A stretch of 64,000 bases of DNA, from contig NZ_BAABFN010000020.1 in assembly GCF_039541075.1 (NCBI RefSeq), positions 1 through 64,000 of the forward strand, in the 5' to 3' direction. The position numbers and the translations under genes were made by a program. Origin of the DNA: Compostibacter hankyongensis (lineage in GTDB: Bacteria > Bacteroidota > Bacteroidia > Chitinophagales > Chitinophagaceae). The notes under the pieces were generated by a model. The model worked only from the letters and a program-made list of their open reading frames with translations. It had not been told where the DNA came from and ran no database searches. This document shows, piece by piece, positions 8,659 through 16,574 of the stretch. The stretch's first letter is position 1; each line of letters opens with the position of its first letter.

Positions 8659-8679
8659 CTGACTTTCAGGAAAAGTCAG
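8659..8679. promoter_or_regulatory. Perfect palindrome, candidate XRE operator
   Basis: CTGACTTT-CAGGA-AAAGTCAG: 8-bp arms with a 5-bp spacer, ending 5 bp upstream of the XRE start codon. Size and symmetry suit a dimeric Cro/C1-type protein. Confidence 0.55.
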
Positions 8680-8835
8680 CCAAATCAGAAAAAATAAAAT
8701 TGTGTTATACCTCACATGATTAAAAATATTTCCTTACCTTTAGGACAGCATTTCCGGAGATACTCATCCGGTAGTGCCGAAATGACTAAATTTGCGATTC
8801 TTCAAAAACTGATTTGAAGCCATTCGCTTAGAGTC

Positions 8836-8945
8836 TCAACTGGAAACTAGCACTTTTCAATTGTCATGGGACGATAAGTGGATAGCTCACGACCCGGGCG
8901 TGGGCTAAACTTATCATGACAAGGGTGTGCTAGCCCTCCAGTTGA
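8836..8945. repeat. Long imperfect hairpin (about 110 nt)
   Basis: Nested complementary blocks: TCAACTGGA (8836-8844) with TCCAGTTGA (8937-8945); CTAGCAC (8847-8853) with GTGCTAG (8927-8933); GTCATG plus GATAAGT (8863-8879, 5-nt bulge) with continuous ACTTATCATGAC (8909-8920); and an 8-pair apical stem, one a G-T pair (8884-8891 with 8899-8906), around a 7-nt loop. About 36 pairs in all, with bulges on one arm. It could be a structured RNA, a transposon-related hairpin or an attC-like folded site; no integrase, RT or transposase is nearby. Confidence 0.6.
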
Positions 8946-9228
8946 TAGGTGGATGCCTGCGCCCTCTTATTTCCGCAAGTTCCCAGGCGCCGCTTATCCG
9001 CAGACTTCTTAAGCAGCTTCATTATTTCAATATTGGCTTAATGGAGTTGATCTATCAGAACATAGAACTTTACTTATTACAGACTAAGTTTTGTGTTAAG
9101 CCCAAAAATCCGGTATAGTTTATTATTTCTCTTCACGCTCGAAGCCGTGTCTTACTGGTTTTCCTAAGTAAGATATAGCCGTTTGCCGGAGCTGACCTGC
9201 ACTTTATTGTTTCACGAACACGTAGTAC

Positions 9229-12207
9229 ATGAAGAAATTTACCCTGCTGTGGGCAGGCCTGATGGGCTTGTCTTTTACTGTACAGGCCCAGCGTCCTTCA
9301 GGCCGGAGTATCTCCGGCGGGATATATGACAGTCGGAACGGTCAGCCCCTGGCCGGGGCTACTGTGCATCTCTTGCATGGCGCCCGTGGCGTCCTTACGG
9401 ATGCCTCAGGCCATTTCACATTGCCCGGTATTTCTCCGGGTGATACCCTGCTCATATCCTCGGTAGGCTACCGCCCGGAAAAAATAGTACCGGGGGAGAG
9501 GACTATGCTGGAGATCCGCCTCCAACCCGCCCTCAATACGCTGGATGAAACGGTCGTCATGGCCTACGGCACCACCACCCGCCGCCTCAACACCGGCTCC
9601 ATCAGCAGGATCACAGCCGAAGAGATCGGGAAGCAACCGGTGACGAATGTGCTGGCAGCGCTCTCCGGCCGTATGCCTGGGGTGTTTGTACAGACCACCA
9701 ACGGGCTGCCGGGTGGGAATATAAAGATACAGGTGAGAGGGCGGGGATCTATTGCCGCCGGCACGGATCCGCTATACATCATAGACGGAGTGCCCGTCAC
9801 TTCAACGCCTTTAAATTCGCTGGCCAGTAATTTTCAGAATATCAACGGCTTGGTCAGTCCCTTAAACAGCATCACGCCGGATAATATTGAATCCATAGAG
9901 ATCCTGAAAGACGCCGATGCTACCGCTATATACGGCTCCCGGGGTGCAAATGGTGTTGTCCTGATCACGACAAAGAAGGGGACGTCCGGTAAAACCGAGG
10001 GGCATGTCAATGTATACTATGGATTTAATAAATCCGTAAGGCTTCCCCAAATGCTTGGCTTAAACGACTACCTGCAATTAAGAAAAGAAGCATATGTCAA
10101 TGACAATAAGGAGCCTTCCCCAGCAGATGCGCCTGATCTTTTGGTATGGGATCAGCGTCACTATACGGATTGGGGCCGGTATCTCCTGGGAGGAACCGGG
10201 CGCGTTATCAATACCGAGGTGACGCTTTCCGGAGGGTCCATGAATACCCATTTCCGATTAGGGCTAAGCTATCGCCGGGAAGGGACCATATTGCCCGGAG
10301 ATCAGCGATATGATCGCGGGTCCGGATATTTCAATCTCGATCATTCTTCTGCAAACAAGAAATTCTCTGTTCAGTTATCAAGCCGCTATAGTTCGGATAA
10401 AAATAACCTGATCAAATCAATCGATTTTGCAGGCTTATATGGGTTGCCGCCTAATTATCCTATATACAATAAAGACGGTAGCTATAATTGGACGCTGACC
10501 AATCCGGTCGCCTGGCTGGGGCAGGAGTCAAAAAGTAAAACTGAAAACTTCATCGCTAACGGGGTTTTTCGTTACACGCTGATAAAGGGGCTTGATCTTA
10601 AAACCAGTATCGGCTATACCAAGATAAATATGGACATGTTTTCTTCTTTGCCGGCATCCACGCAAAATCCGGCCTTTAGCCCGGTAAGCTCTGCCAATTT
10701 CGGCAATAATTATAATGAAACTTACCTCGTAGAGCCTCAGATCGAATATCGGCGTTCGGTAGGGAAGAGTAAATTTTCTGTCTTATTAGGGGGAACCTGG
10801 CAAAAAGTCACCACAGAGGGATATTACATTTTTGCTACGGATTATACCAACGAAGAGCTGCTTGAAAGCCTGGCTGCGGCTGGGACCATAAGCGCCAAAG
10901 GGAGTAGTTATTCAGAATATAAGTATGCGTCGATGTTCGGGCGTATAAACGTGGTCAACAGGCAAAAATACTTGCTTAACATGACCTTTAGACGGGATGG
11001 CTCGTCCAAGTTTGGCCCCGGCCGGCAGTTCGGCAATTTTGGAGCAGTAGGGGTGGGATGGATATTCAGTGAAGAACCGTTCTTCAAAAACAGATTGCCG
11101 TTTTTAAGCTTTGGGAAATTAAGAGGCAGCTACGGCATAACCGGAAATGACCAGATCAGTAATTATCAATATTTATCTTCTTACAAAAATGGCAATGTAT
11201 ACCAGGGCATTGCTACGCTGCGGCCTTCCATATTGGCCAATGATGCATTCGGATGGGAGACCACGAAAAAGTTGGAGTCGGCCCTCGAGCTGAATTTCCT
11301 TAAGGACAGAATTGCCTTAACAGCGGCTTATTTTTATAACCGTAGTGGGAATCAGCTCATAGCCTATAAGATTCCATATATAAGTGGACCGTTCGGCAGC
11401 TATCAGGCCAATTTTCCGGGCGTCGTTCAAAACACCGGTTGGGAACTAAGCTTAAATACCGAGAACATAACGGGCCAGGCAATAACCTGGCAGACTTCGT
11501 TCAATATCACATTCCCGCATAACAAATTGATCAGCTTCCCTGGTCTTGCACAATCGAGCTATGCCAATACTTATGAAGTAGGGGAGGATTTGAGCATAGT
11601 AAAGGGATATCGTTTCCTGGGAATAGATGCCGGTACGGGCGTCGCCCGATTTCAGGATATCGATAAAGACGGCAGCCTGACCTATGGATTGGATTATGTA
11701 GTTATCGGAAAGACAAGCCCGGATATTTTCGGGGGATTACAGAATAGTTTGTCCTTGGGATCTTTTTCCATAGACCTCTTCTTTCAGTTTGTAAAGCAAC
11801 AATCCAGGATCAATCCCCGGTTGTATTCGATTGCCTCACAAAGCAATGTGCTTCAATACGGGCTTAACCGGTGGAAAGAACCGGGCGATATCACGAACGT
11901 TCAGAAGCCAACGGCCACCTACGGCACGCCGGCCTTTGCTGCTATGCAGAATTTAACAAACTCAAGTGCCGGATTGATAGATGGATCCTATATACGTTGT
12001 AAAAATGTCAGCCTCCGGTATTTGATAAGCAAACCGCTTTTGAAGAAACTGCATCTAAAGCAAGCGATGATTTACCTACAAATGCAGAACATATTTACCT
12101 TATCTGATCCTGAATTTTCCGGATTAGATCCGGAGACGGTGAATGGAATATCTGCCTCAGTCCCTCAGATGAAGTCTTATGTCTTGGGTATTCAATTATC
12201 ATTTTAA
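9229..12207 (+). CDS. SusC/RagA-type TonB-dependent outer-membrane receptor
   Basis: A 992-residue outer-membrane transporter. Order: signal peptide (1-20), CarboxypepD_reg-like domain (about 28-100), a TonB-box-like DETVVMAYGT (107-116), plug domain (about 120-245, ending GANGVVLITTKKG) and a C-terminal beta-barrel ending in a terminal aromatic (GIQLSF). There is no N-terminal STN domain, so it is not expected to signal through the FecR system at 35 kb. SusD is 11 bp downstream and a thioredoxin-domain protein follows, so the substrate may be a peptide or small organic molecule rather than a classical glycan; no glycosidase is in the operon. Confidence 0.93.
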   Translation: MKKFTLLWAGLMGLSFTVQAQRPSGRSISGGIYDSRNGQPLAGATVHLLHGARGVLTDASGHFTLPGISPGDTLLISSVGYRPEKIVPGERTMLEIRLQPALNTLDETVVMAYGTTTRRLNTGSISRITAEEIGKQPVTNVLAALSGRMPGVFVQTTNGLPGGNIKIQVRGRGSIAAGTDPLYIIDGVPVTSTPLNSLASNFQNINGLVSPLNSITPDNIESIEILKDADATAIYGSRGANGVVLITTKKGTSGKTEGHVNVYYGFNKSVRLPQMLGLNDYLQLRKEAYVNDNKEPSPADAPDLLVWDQRHYTDWGRYLLGGTGRVINTEVTLSGGSMNTHFRLGLSYRREGTILPGDQRYDRGSGYFNLDHSSANKKFSVQLSSRYSSDKNNLIKSIDFAGLYGLPPNYPIYNKDGSYNWTLTNPVAWLGQESKSKTENFIANGVFRYTLIKGLDLKTSIGYTKINMDMFSSLPASTQNPAFSPVSSANFGNNYNETYLVEPQIEYRRSVGKSKFSVLLGGTWQKVTTEGYYIFATDYTNEELLESLAAAGTISAKGSSYSEYKYASMFGRINVVNRQKYLLNMTFRRDGSSKFGPGRQFGNFGAVGVGWIFSEEPFFKNRLPFLSFGKLRGSYGITGNDQISNYQYLSSYKNGNVYQGIATLRPSILANDAFGWETTKKLESALELNFLKDRIALTAAYFYNRSGNQLIAYKIPYISGPFGSYQANFPGVVQNTGWELSLNTENITGQAITWQTSFNITFPHNKLISFPGLAQSSYANTYEVGEDLSIVKGYRFLGIDAGTGVARFQDIDKDGSLTYGLDYVVIGKTSPDIFGGLQNSLSLGSFSIDLFFQFVKQQSRINPRLYSIASQSNVLQYGLNRWKEPGDITNVQKPTATYGTPAFAAMQNLTNSSAGLIDGSYIRCKNVSLRYLISKPLLKKLHLKQAMIYLQMQNIFTLSDPEFSGLDPETVNGISASVPQMKSYVLGIQLSF

Positions 12208-12218
12208 TTCTTTGAGAT

Positions 12219-13583
12219 ATGAAAAGTGCAATGCAATCAAAAATATTCTCGTTGATATTGTTTTGCTGCTTTAGTTTTTCCTGCAGAAAAATGATAGAAG
12301 TATCTCCGCCTAAAATGTCTATTCCGACAAGTAGCATATTTACGAATGCTAAATTGTTGGAATCGGCGTTGCTTAACTGTTGTTATACTTTGGACTATGA
12401 AGGCTCCTTCTTGAACTATCTGGGTTTATATGTAGACGAGCTTTCTACATCTTCCTTGAGCACAAATATTCCTGATTATCTGAATGGCGAAATAAATAGC
12501 GAGGTGGTTAGCGGAAATTATACGGTTTGGAAAAGTTTATACTCGGTCATTTATCAGACCAATTTAATAATAAACGGACTGCCTTTTGCTGATATAGCAG
12601 ATTCGATTAAAGCAGGGGCAGAAGGAGAATCCCGGTTTTTAAGGGCCTATTGCTATTTCTATCTTGTCAATATCTGGGGTGGAGTTCCGCTGATTACTAC
12701 AGCGGAGGTTGATATAACCTCCCATCAGCCAAGAAATACTCCCGATGAGATATATGAACAGATTGTCAGTGACCTGAAGGAAGCAAGGGGCAAACTTAAG
12801 GGGGTTAATAATACCGGAGAAAAGATAAGGGCCTCTGAGTACGCAGCCCTGGCCATGCTGTCAAGGGTATATTTATATAATAAGAGGTGGGGAGAAGCGA
12901 TAACCGCTTCGACTGAAATAATTAATTCAGGACTTTTTACTGTAAATGCCAGTCTTCCTGATATAGAGGGGGTATTTAACTCAGACTCAAAAGGAGCCAT
13001 ATTCCAGCTATGGAATCAGAATGGCTATTCAAAGATCGGGCTCACCTTTGCTGCCAATTCAACAACCTCTCCCCCTTCATATTACATTTCAAATGATCTC
13101 TATAATTCTTTTGAACAAAACGACAGAAGGAGGTCATATTGGTTAAAGCCGGTCATCATTGATGATAGTTCCTACAATGCGGTTTATAAATATAAGCTAA
13201 GTACAGCAGGTGCCTTTAAAGAATTTAGTACGCTTTTAAGGATAGCGGAGCAGTACCTGATAAGAGCCGAGGCCCGTGCAGAAACCGGGGATTTGAAAGG
13301 GGCAGTTCAGGATGTCAATATGGTTCGGGAAAGGGCCGGGTTGGCCCCGCTATCAGAATCGCTTGATGAAGAGGAGGTCGTGGATGCTATTCTTCATGAA
13401 AGACGCATAGAATTTTTTTGTGAAGGAGGACATCGGTTTTTTGACCTTAAGCGAATAGGAAAAATAAATGCCGTGATGAAATCTTTAAAGCCGGCCTGGA
13501 AAGCAACGGCTGCCTTGTTTCCTGTTCCCCAGGGTGAGATTGATGCAAATCCCTTTCTTACTCAGAATCCCGGGTATAATTGA
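12219..13583 (+). CDS. SusD/RagB-family surface lipoprotein
   Basis: A 454-residue outer-membrane lipoprotein with a lipobox ending in Cys22 (SFSFSC). TPR-rich SusD-like_3 region, then the conserved C-terminal RagB/SusD segment (RIAEQYLIRAEARAETGD; LDEEEVVDAILHERRIEFFCEG; RFFDLKR; PVPQGEIDANP). It caps the SusC barrel and captures the substrate. Slightly shorter than typical SusD proteins (500-550). Same operon as SusC. Confidence 0.93.
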   Translation: MKSAMQSKIFSLILFCCFSFSCRKMIEVSPPKMSIPTSSIFTNAKLLESALLNCCYTLDYEGSFLNYLGLYVDELSTSSLSTNIPDYLNGEINSEVVSGNYTVWKSLYSVIYQTNLIINGLPFADIADSIKAGAEGESRFLRAYCYFYLVNIWGGVPLITTAEVDITSHQPRNTPDEIYEQIVSDLKEARGKLKGVNNTGEKIRASEYAALAMLSRVYLYNKRWGEAITASTEIINSGLFTVNASLPDIEGVFNSDSKGAIFQLWNQNGYSKIGLTFAANSTTSPPSYYISNDLYNSFEQNDRRRSYWLKPVIIDDSSYNAVYKYKLSTAGAFKEFSTLLRIAEQYLIRAEARAETGDLKGAVQDVNMVRERAGLAPLSESLDEEEVVDAILHERRIEFFCEGGHRFFDLKRIGKINAVMKSLKPAWKATAALFPVPQGEIDANPFLTQNPGYN

Positions 13584-13603
13584 TTTACTAAAAACTTTCT
13601 TTT

Positions 13604-14944
13604 ATGAAATATAATATCGGAATATATAGTCTCTGCTTGCTGATGTGGTTGATCCCGTCGTCATTAATTGCCCAGGATAGGAAAACTTTGAAGATAGGAG
13701 ATCATCTGCCGGATATATCTGTATATATTGATGGTGATGCTGTAAAGCTATCTTCCTTCTATGAAGGGAAAGTACTTATATTGGATTTCTGGGCAACCTG
13801 GTGCGCACCTTGTATTAAAGCATTGCCCAAATTAGCGGCATTAAAGTCGGAGTTCCCGGATAAGTTGTCGGTATTGCCGTTGACCTATGAACGAAGAAAT
13901 ACGGTTGAAACATTCTTTACGAAGCATGAGGATCTAAGGCGGTTGGATTTACCTTATTTGTTTCATGATTCCGTTCTGCATGCATTATTTCCCCATAGGA
14001 CGATCCCTCATGAAGTTTGGGTGAATTCAGCGGGCGTGGTTATCGCGATTACCGGGAGCGACGATATCACAAAGGAAAATATAAAAGCAGCAATTCTTAA
14101 TGATAAAGTGGACTTACATGTTAAGCGGGATGTAATGAATTTTAATGCGCAAGAACCTTTCAAAACGGGAGACAGCGACTTCATATTCAGATCCGTATTA
14201 ACCGGTTACCGGCCGGGACTCCCGGGGGGAGGTTCGGCTGATATTAAATATAATGGGCTTCCTATGCTTTCGCATTTATCAGGAGACTATAAAATCAGAA
14301 GGATATTCCGGTTTAATAATCTTCTTTCCGGACTTTTCTTATGGGCTGCCTTCGAGGGCAAAGTAGCTTATGCCAACAGAAATAGGATTGTTTTTGAGGT
14401 AAAGGATTCTGCTGATTGGGTGCCGCCCAATATATATAAAGGATCTCCTTACAAAACGATGGATGAATTTTCACTCAAAGGGAAAGGGACATATTGCTAT
14501 GAATTGTCGCTTCCTGGCTATGTATCCCCCGAGGAATTTTATTCCCGTATGCTCAATGATCTGAATAAAGCTTTGGATGTTACTGGGCGCATAGAAAGTC
14601 GTGAAATGGATTGTTATGTGCTGGTTAATAAAAGGGAGGTCAGCAGACATCTCAAGAGTCATACTGCACAGAAGGATATATTGGCGAAGTTTGGCGTTGT
14701 TAACGGGTTCAGAAAAATGACTATTCAGGAGATTGTTGATTTTATTAATTTTGATAACTTTTATGACCCGATCTTGAATGAAACCGTGAATTCTGAGCCG
14801 GTGGATATAGATATTAACTACAATATAGACTCGCAACATGGAGTTCTGAATATAAAACGGCTCCAGGAAGGTTTTGCCAGGCTTGGGTTTGAATTGATTA
14901 AAGCCAGGCGAAAGGTTGAAGTAGTAGTCATTCGGGACAAATAA
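13604..14944 (+). CDS. Thioredoxin-domain (TlpA-like) protein with DUF3738-like C-terminus
   Basis: A 446-residue exported protein: signal peptide (1-24), TlpA/AhpC-TSA thioredoxin domain with WCAPC (Cys67, Cys70; residues about 30-165), then a 270-residue C-terminal region. That region (e.g. LSGDYKIRRIFRFNN, GTYCYELSLPG, and MDCYVLV about 330) resembles the DUF3738 (TIGR03435) domain common in SusCD-linked TlpA proteins. It lies 20 bp after SusD and is closed by a strong terminator. Probable periplasmic thiol oxidoreductase that serves the uptake system; C-terminal family call tentative. Confidence 0.8.
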   Translation: MKYNIGIYSLCLLMWLIPSSLIAQDRKTLKIGDHLPDISVYIDGDAVKLSSFYEGKVLILDFWATWCAPCIKALPKLAALKSEFPDKLSVLPLTYERRNTVETFFTKHEDLRRLDLPYLFHDSVLHALFPHRTIPHEVWVNSAGVVIAITGSDDITKENIKAAILNDKVDLHVKRDVMNFNAQEPFKTGDSDFIFRSVLTGYRPGLPGGGSADIKYNGLPMLSHLSGDYKIRRIFRFNNLLSGLFLWAAFEGKVAYANRNRIVFEVKDSADWVPPNIYKGSPYKTMDEFSLKGKGTYCYELSLPGYVSPEEFYSRMLNDLNKALDVTGRIESREMDCYVLVNKREVSRHLKSHTAQKDILAKFGVVNGFRKMTIQEIVDFINFDNFYDPILNETVNSEPVDIDINYNIDSQHGVLNIKRLQEGFARLGFELIKARRKVEVVVIRDK

Positions 14945-14961
14945 CTTTTGCTGAACGAATG

Positions 14962-14992
14962 AAAAGGCCGGTTCATAGCAACCGGCCTTTTT
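14962..14992. terminator. Bidirectional Rho-independent terminator
   Basis: A perfect 12-bp stem AAAAGGCCGGTT / AACCGGCCTTTT with a 6-base loop and T-rich flank on either strand. It lies between the convergent thioredoxin gene and the DUF6520 gene, so it can end both. Confidence 0.88.
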
Positions 14993-15010
14993 CCTTCGAC
15001 TTTCTTAATA

Positions 15011-15283
15011 CTAATCGTTAAGAAAGATGTCCTGGCTTGGTTGTCTGTGATTTCCATCGCCGGCAAATCCGGGATCATATGCCAAAGCACATATATTGGT
15101 CTGGCCATGGCAATCATAATTGTCCTGTGCTTGTTCCCTGGTTCCCGTAAAATTAGGGCTTCCGGATTTTACATAGGAGAACTCATCCAGCTGACCAATG
15201 GGCTGGCTTGATGTGGCGGCAAATGCCCCGGCAACTCCGGCCGTCAGGGCCAGTGCAGTGAGGCTTACTTTTAACTTTTTCAT
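15011..15283 (-). CDS. DUF6520-like small secreted protein
   Basis: A 90-residue protein beginning MKKLKVSLTALALTAGVAGA, a signal sequence, followed by a short exported region with two Cys (YDCHGQTNICALAY). This layout and its position beside a MauE/DoxX-like gene match the Bacteroidota DUF6520 family, of unknown function. The Cys pair may be a disulfide or a substrate of the membrane partner; this is speculation. Confidence 0.65.
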   Translation of the reverse strand: MKKLKVSLTALALTAGVAGAFAATSSQPIGQLDEFSYVKSGSPNFTGTREQAQDNYDCHGQTNICALAYDPGFAGDGNHRQPSQDIFLND

Positions 15284-15346
15284 AATAAATGGATTTAAAG
15301 TGAAATGATGGAATGAATAACCCCGCTTTTACAGGAGCGGTACCTG

Positions 15347-15817
15347 TTACGCGCGCGAAAAAGGTGATGCTTTATCGAAAGGGGAAACAAACGCTCCTTG
15401 TCGTTTTATTTTTTGGTGTAATAAGATGGCCGTCAGGCTGATCAGGATAAAGAAAGCATTGAATATTAGATGCTGGGGCCAGCTCATACGGGAAATCAAT
15501 CCCCCGCAGGTACAGGGAAGGTCCAGACCGGATAACAGCATTGTAGTGATATATCCCTCGAAGATGATCATCAGGCATAAAGAAGCGTATAACCCTGTCA
15601 CCCGCAGACGTGGGATCAGGAGGAGCGCTACAATGCCTAATTCTGTGATGGGGACCAGCCACCCCAGTACAGGAGCGTATGTTTTCAGCATATGCCAGGG
15701 AGATAATTGCATCTGGAATACGAACTTGTCGTAATCCAGCATTTTGCTCAGTGCCGCGTAGGAGAATAACAATAAGAGTGCTGCGATGATGGCTTCTATG
15801 ATCCAGGAACGTTTCAT
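15347..15817 (-). CDS. MauE/DoxX-family inner-membrane protein
   Basis: A 156-residue protein with four predicted membrane helices and the signature LPCTCGGLISRMSWPQHLIFN (about 99-119), typical of the methylamine-utilisation MauE/DoxX redox family of Bacteroidota. The start MKRSWIIEA is chosen; an open frame runs 51 codons further upstream but shows no conserved features. MauE-like proteins are linked to disulfide or cofactor maturation of exported partners, which fits the Cys-containing DUF6520 protein downstream (63 bp gap). Probably controlled by the AraC-type regulator upstream. Confidence 0.8.
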   Translation of the reverse strand: MKRSWIIEAIIAALLLLFSYAALSKMLDYDKFVFQMQLSPWHMLKTYAPVLGWLVPITELGIVALLLIPRLRVTGLYASLCLMIIFEGYITTMLLSGLDLPCTCGGLISRMSWPQHLIFNAFFILISLTAILLHQKIKRQGAFVSPFDKASPFSRA

Positions 15818-15995
15818 AAGGGCACAGGTTAAAAAACAGGAAATAAAGCTTGCTTTAAAGGATGAATACCGATTTGGATTGGAGCCGGTCTGAAGCGTGA
15901 AAGCCGTAGCGGAGGAAAAGCCTGTCTGGCGTCTGCGGTAAAGGTAAGGCCGGAGAGGCCCTGCTGCCAAGGGAATTCGCTTGTCGAAAAGAGAA

Positions 15996-16057
15996 GGATT
16001 TGTTTAAACGGACGGATCGTTGTTCAAACCGGTGGATCGTTGTTCAAACGAAAGATC
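15996..16057. repeat. 20-bp-periodic repeats upstream of mauE-like gene
   Basis: ATCGTTGTTCAAAC occurs at 16016-16029 and 16036-16049, exactly 20 bp apart; a degenerate copy (TTGTTTAAACG) sits 20 bp before the first. The block overlaps the end of the AraC-type gene and ends with AAGATCATTTT, which also recurs in the second block. Direct repeats at two helical turns are typical AraC-family binding sites. Confidence 0.65.
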
Positions 16058-16484
16058 ATTTTCCGCCTTTGTCGCGATAGACGCTGGGGATACAGCCGTA
16101 TGCTTTCCGGAAAGCATGGTTGAAGCTGCTAAACGAATGAAAACCTACCCGCAGGGCGATGTTCTTCAACGGCAGGGGGGTACGCCGCATCATCCGGGCC
16201 GCCTTCCGCAATCGCATCCTGCGGATAAAGACGTGCACGGAAAGGCCCGTAGCCGCACGGAAGGATTGCTGCAGCAGGTAGGGGCTTACCGCCTGCATCC
16301 GGCACAGGGAATCGATGCTGAGCCGCTCGTCCAGGTGAGTAAGGATATAGCTGCTGGCGCTATCGTAAATTTTTTTCCATCGGTAAGGTAAAGACATGAC
16401 GGAGTAACAAAGGGTGTCAGTGTGCCATAACGGCGTATACCCAATATACAGCCTTATGCCCGCATCAGCAATAAAAAAATGCAT
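16056..16484 (-). CDS. AraC-family transcriptional regulator (HTH domain)
   Basis: A short regulator whose C-terminal ~105 residues form an AraC/XylS double helix-turn-helix (YILTHLDERLSIDSLCRM...; VGFHSFSSFNHAFRKAYG, the conserved second HTH). There is no room for a cupin or other sensor domain. The ATG giving 142 residues is chosen; a later ATG at 16397 (MSLPYRWKK) would also keep the whole DNA-binding domain, while an upstream TTG would put the start inside the repeat block. Identical repeat blocks lie before this gene and before the MauE-like gene, suggesting autoregulation plus control of mauE/DUF6520. Confidence 0.8.
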   Translation of the reverse strand: MHFFIADAGIRLYIGYTPLWHTDTLCYSVMSLPYRWKKIYDSASSYILTHLDERLSIDSLCRMQAVSPYLLQQSFRAATGLSVHVFIRRMRLRKAARMMRRTPLPLKNIALRVGFHSFSSFNHAFRKAYGCIPSVYRDKGGK

Positions 16485-16500
16485 TTGAATAAAAAAATAT

Positions 16501-16563
16501 TTGTCCGGAGCACAAAAAAGTTGTTCAAAAAGCAAAATCGTTGTTCAAAAGGAAGATGATTTT
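16501..16563. repeat. 20-bp-periodic repeats upstream of the AraC-type gene
   Basis: TTGTTCAAAA at 16521-16530 and 16541-16550, 20 bp apart, with a degenerate TTGTCC copy at 16501. The last copy shares ATCGTTGTTCAAA and the trailing AAGATnATTTT with the block at 15996-16057. Candidate autoregulatory operator array. Confidence 0.65.
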
Positions 16564-16574
16564 TTCGGGGCGGC

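Larger units (their letters stand above)
8655..9228. other. 574-bp intergenic region with palindrome and long hairpin
   Basis: The region separates the divergent XRE regulator and SusC genes. From left to right it holds the XRE operator-like palindrome, a weaker inverted repeat near 8752-8783 (CATTTC...GAAATG), and a long imperfect hairpin at 8836-8945. The final 280 bp before SusC show no clear element. A 63-codon frame at 8927-9118 has no supporting feature. Confidence 0.5.

Noticed and set aside
8836..8945. Integron attC site
   Set aside because: Ends resemble R-boxes but do not meet RYYYAAC/GTTRRRY, and no integrase or cassette array is in view. Kept only as an unexplained hairpin.
8927..9118. 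63-codon frame in the hairpin region
   Set aside because: Non-ATG start inside the hairpin arm, no homology-like motif, and no promoter.
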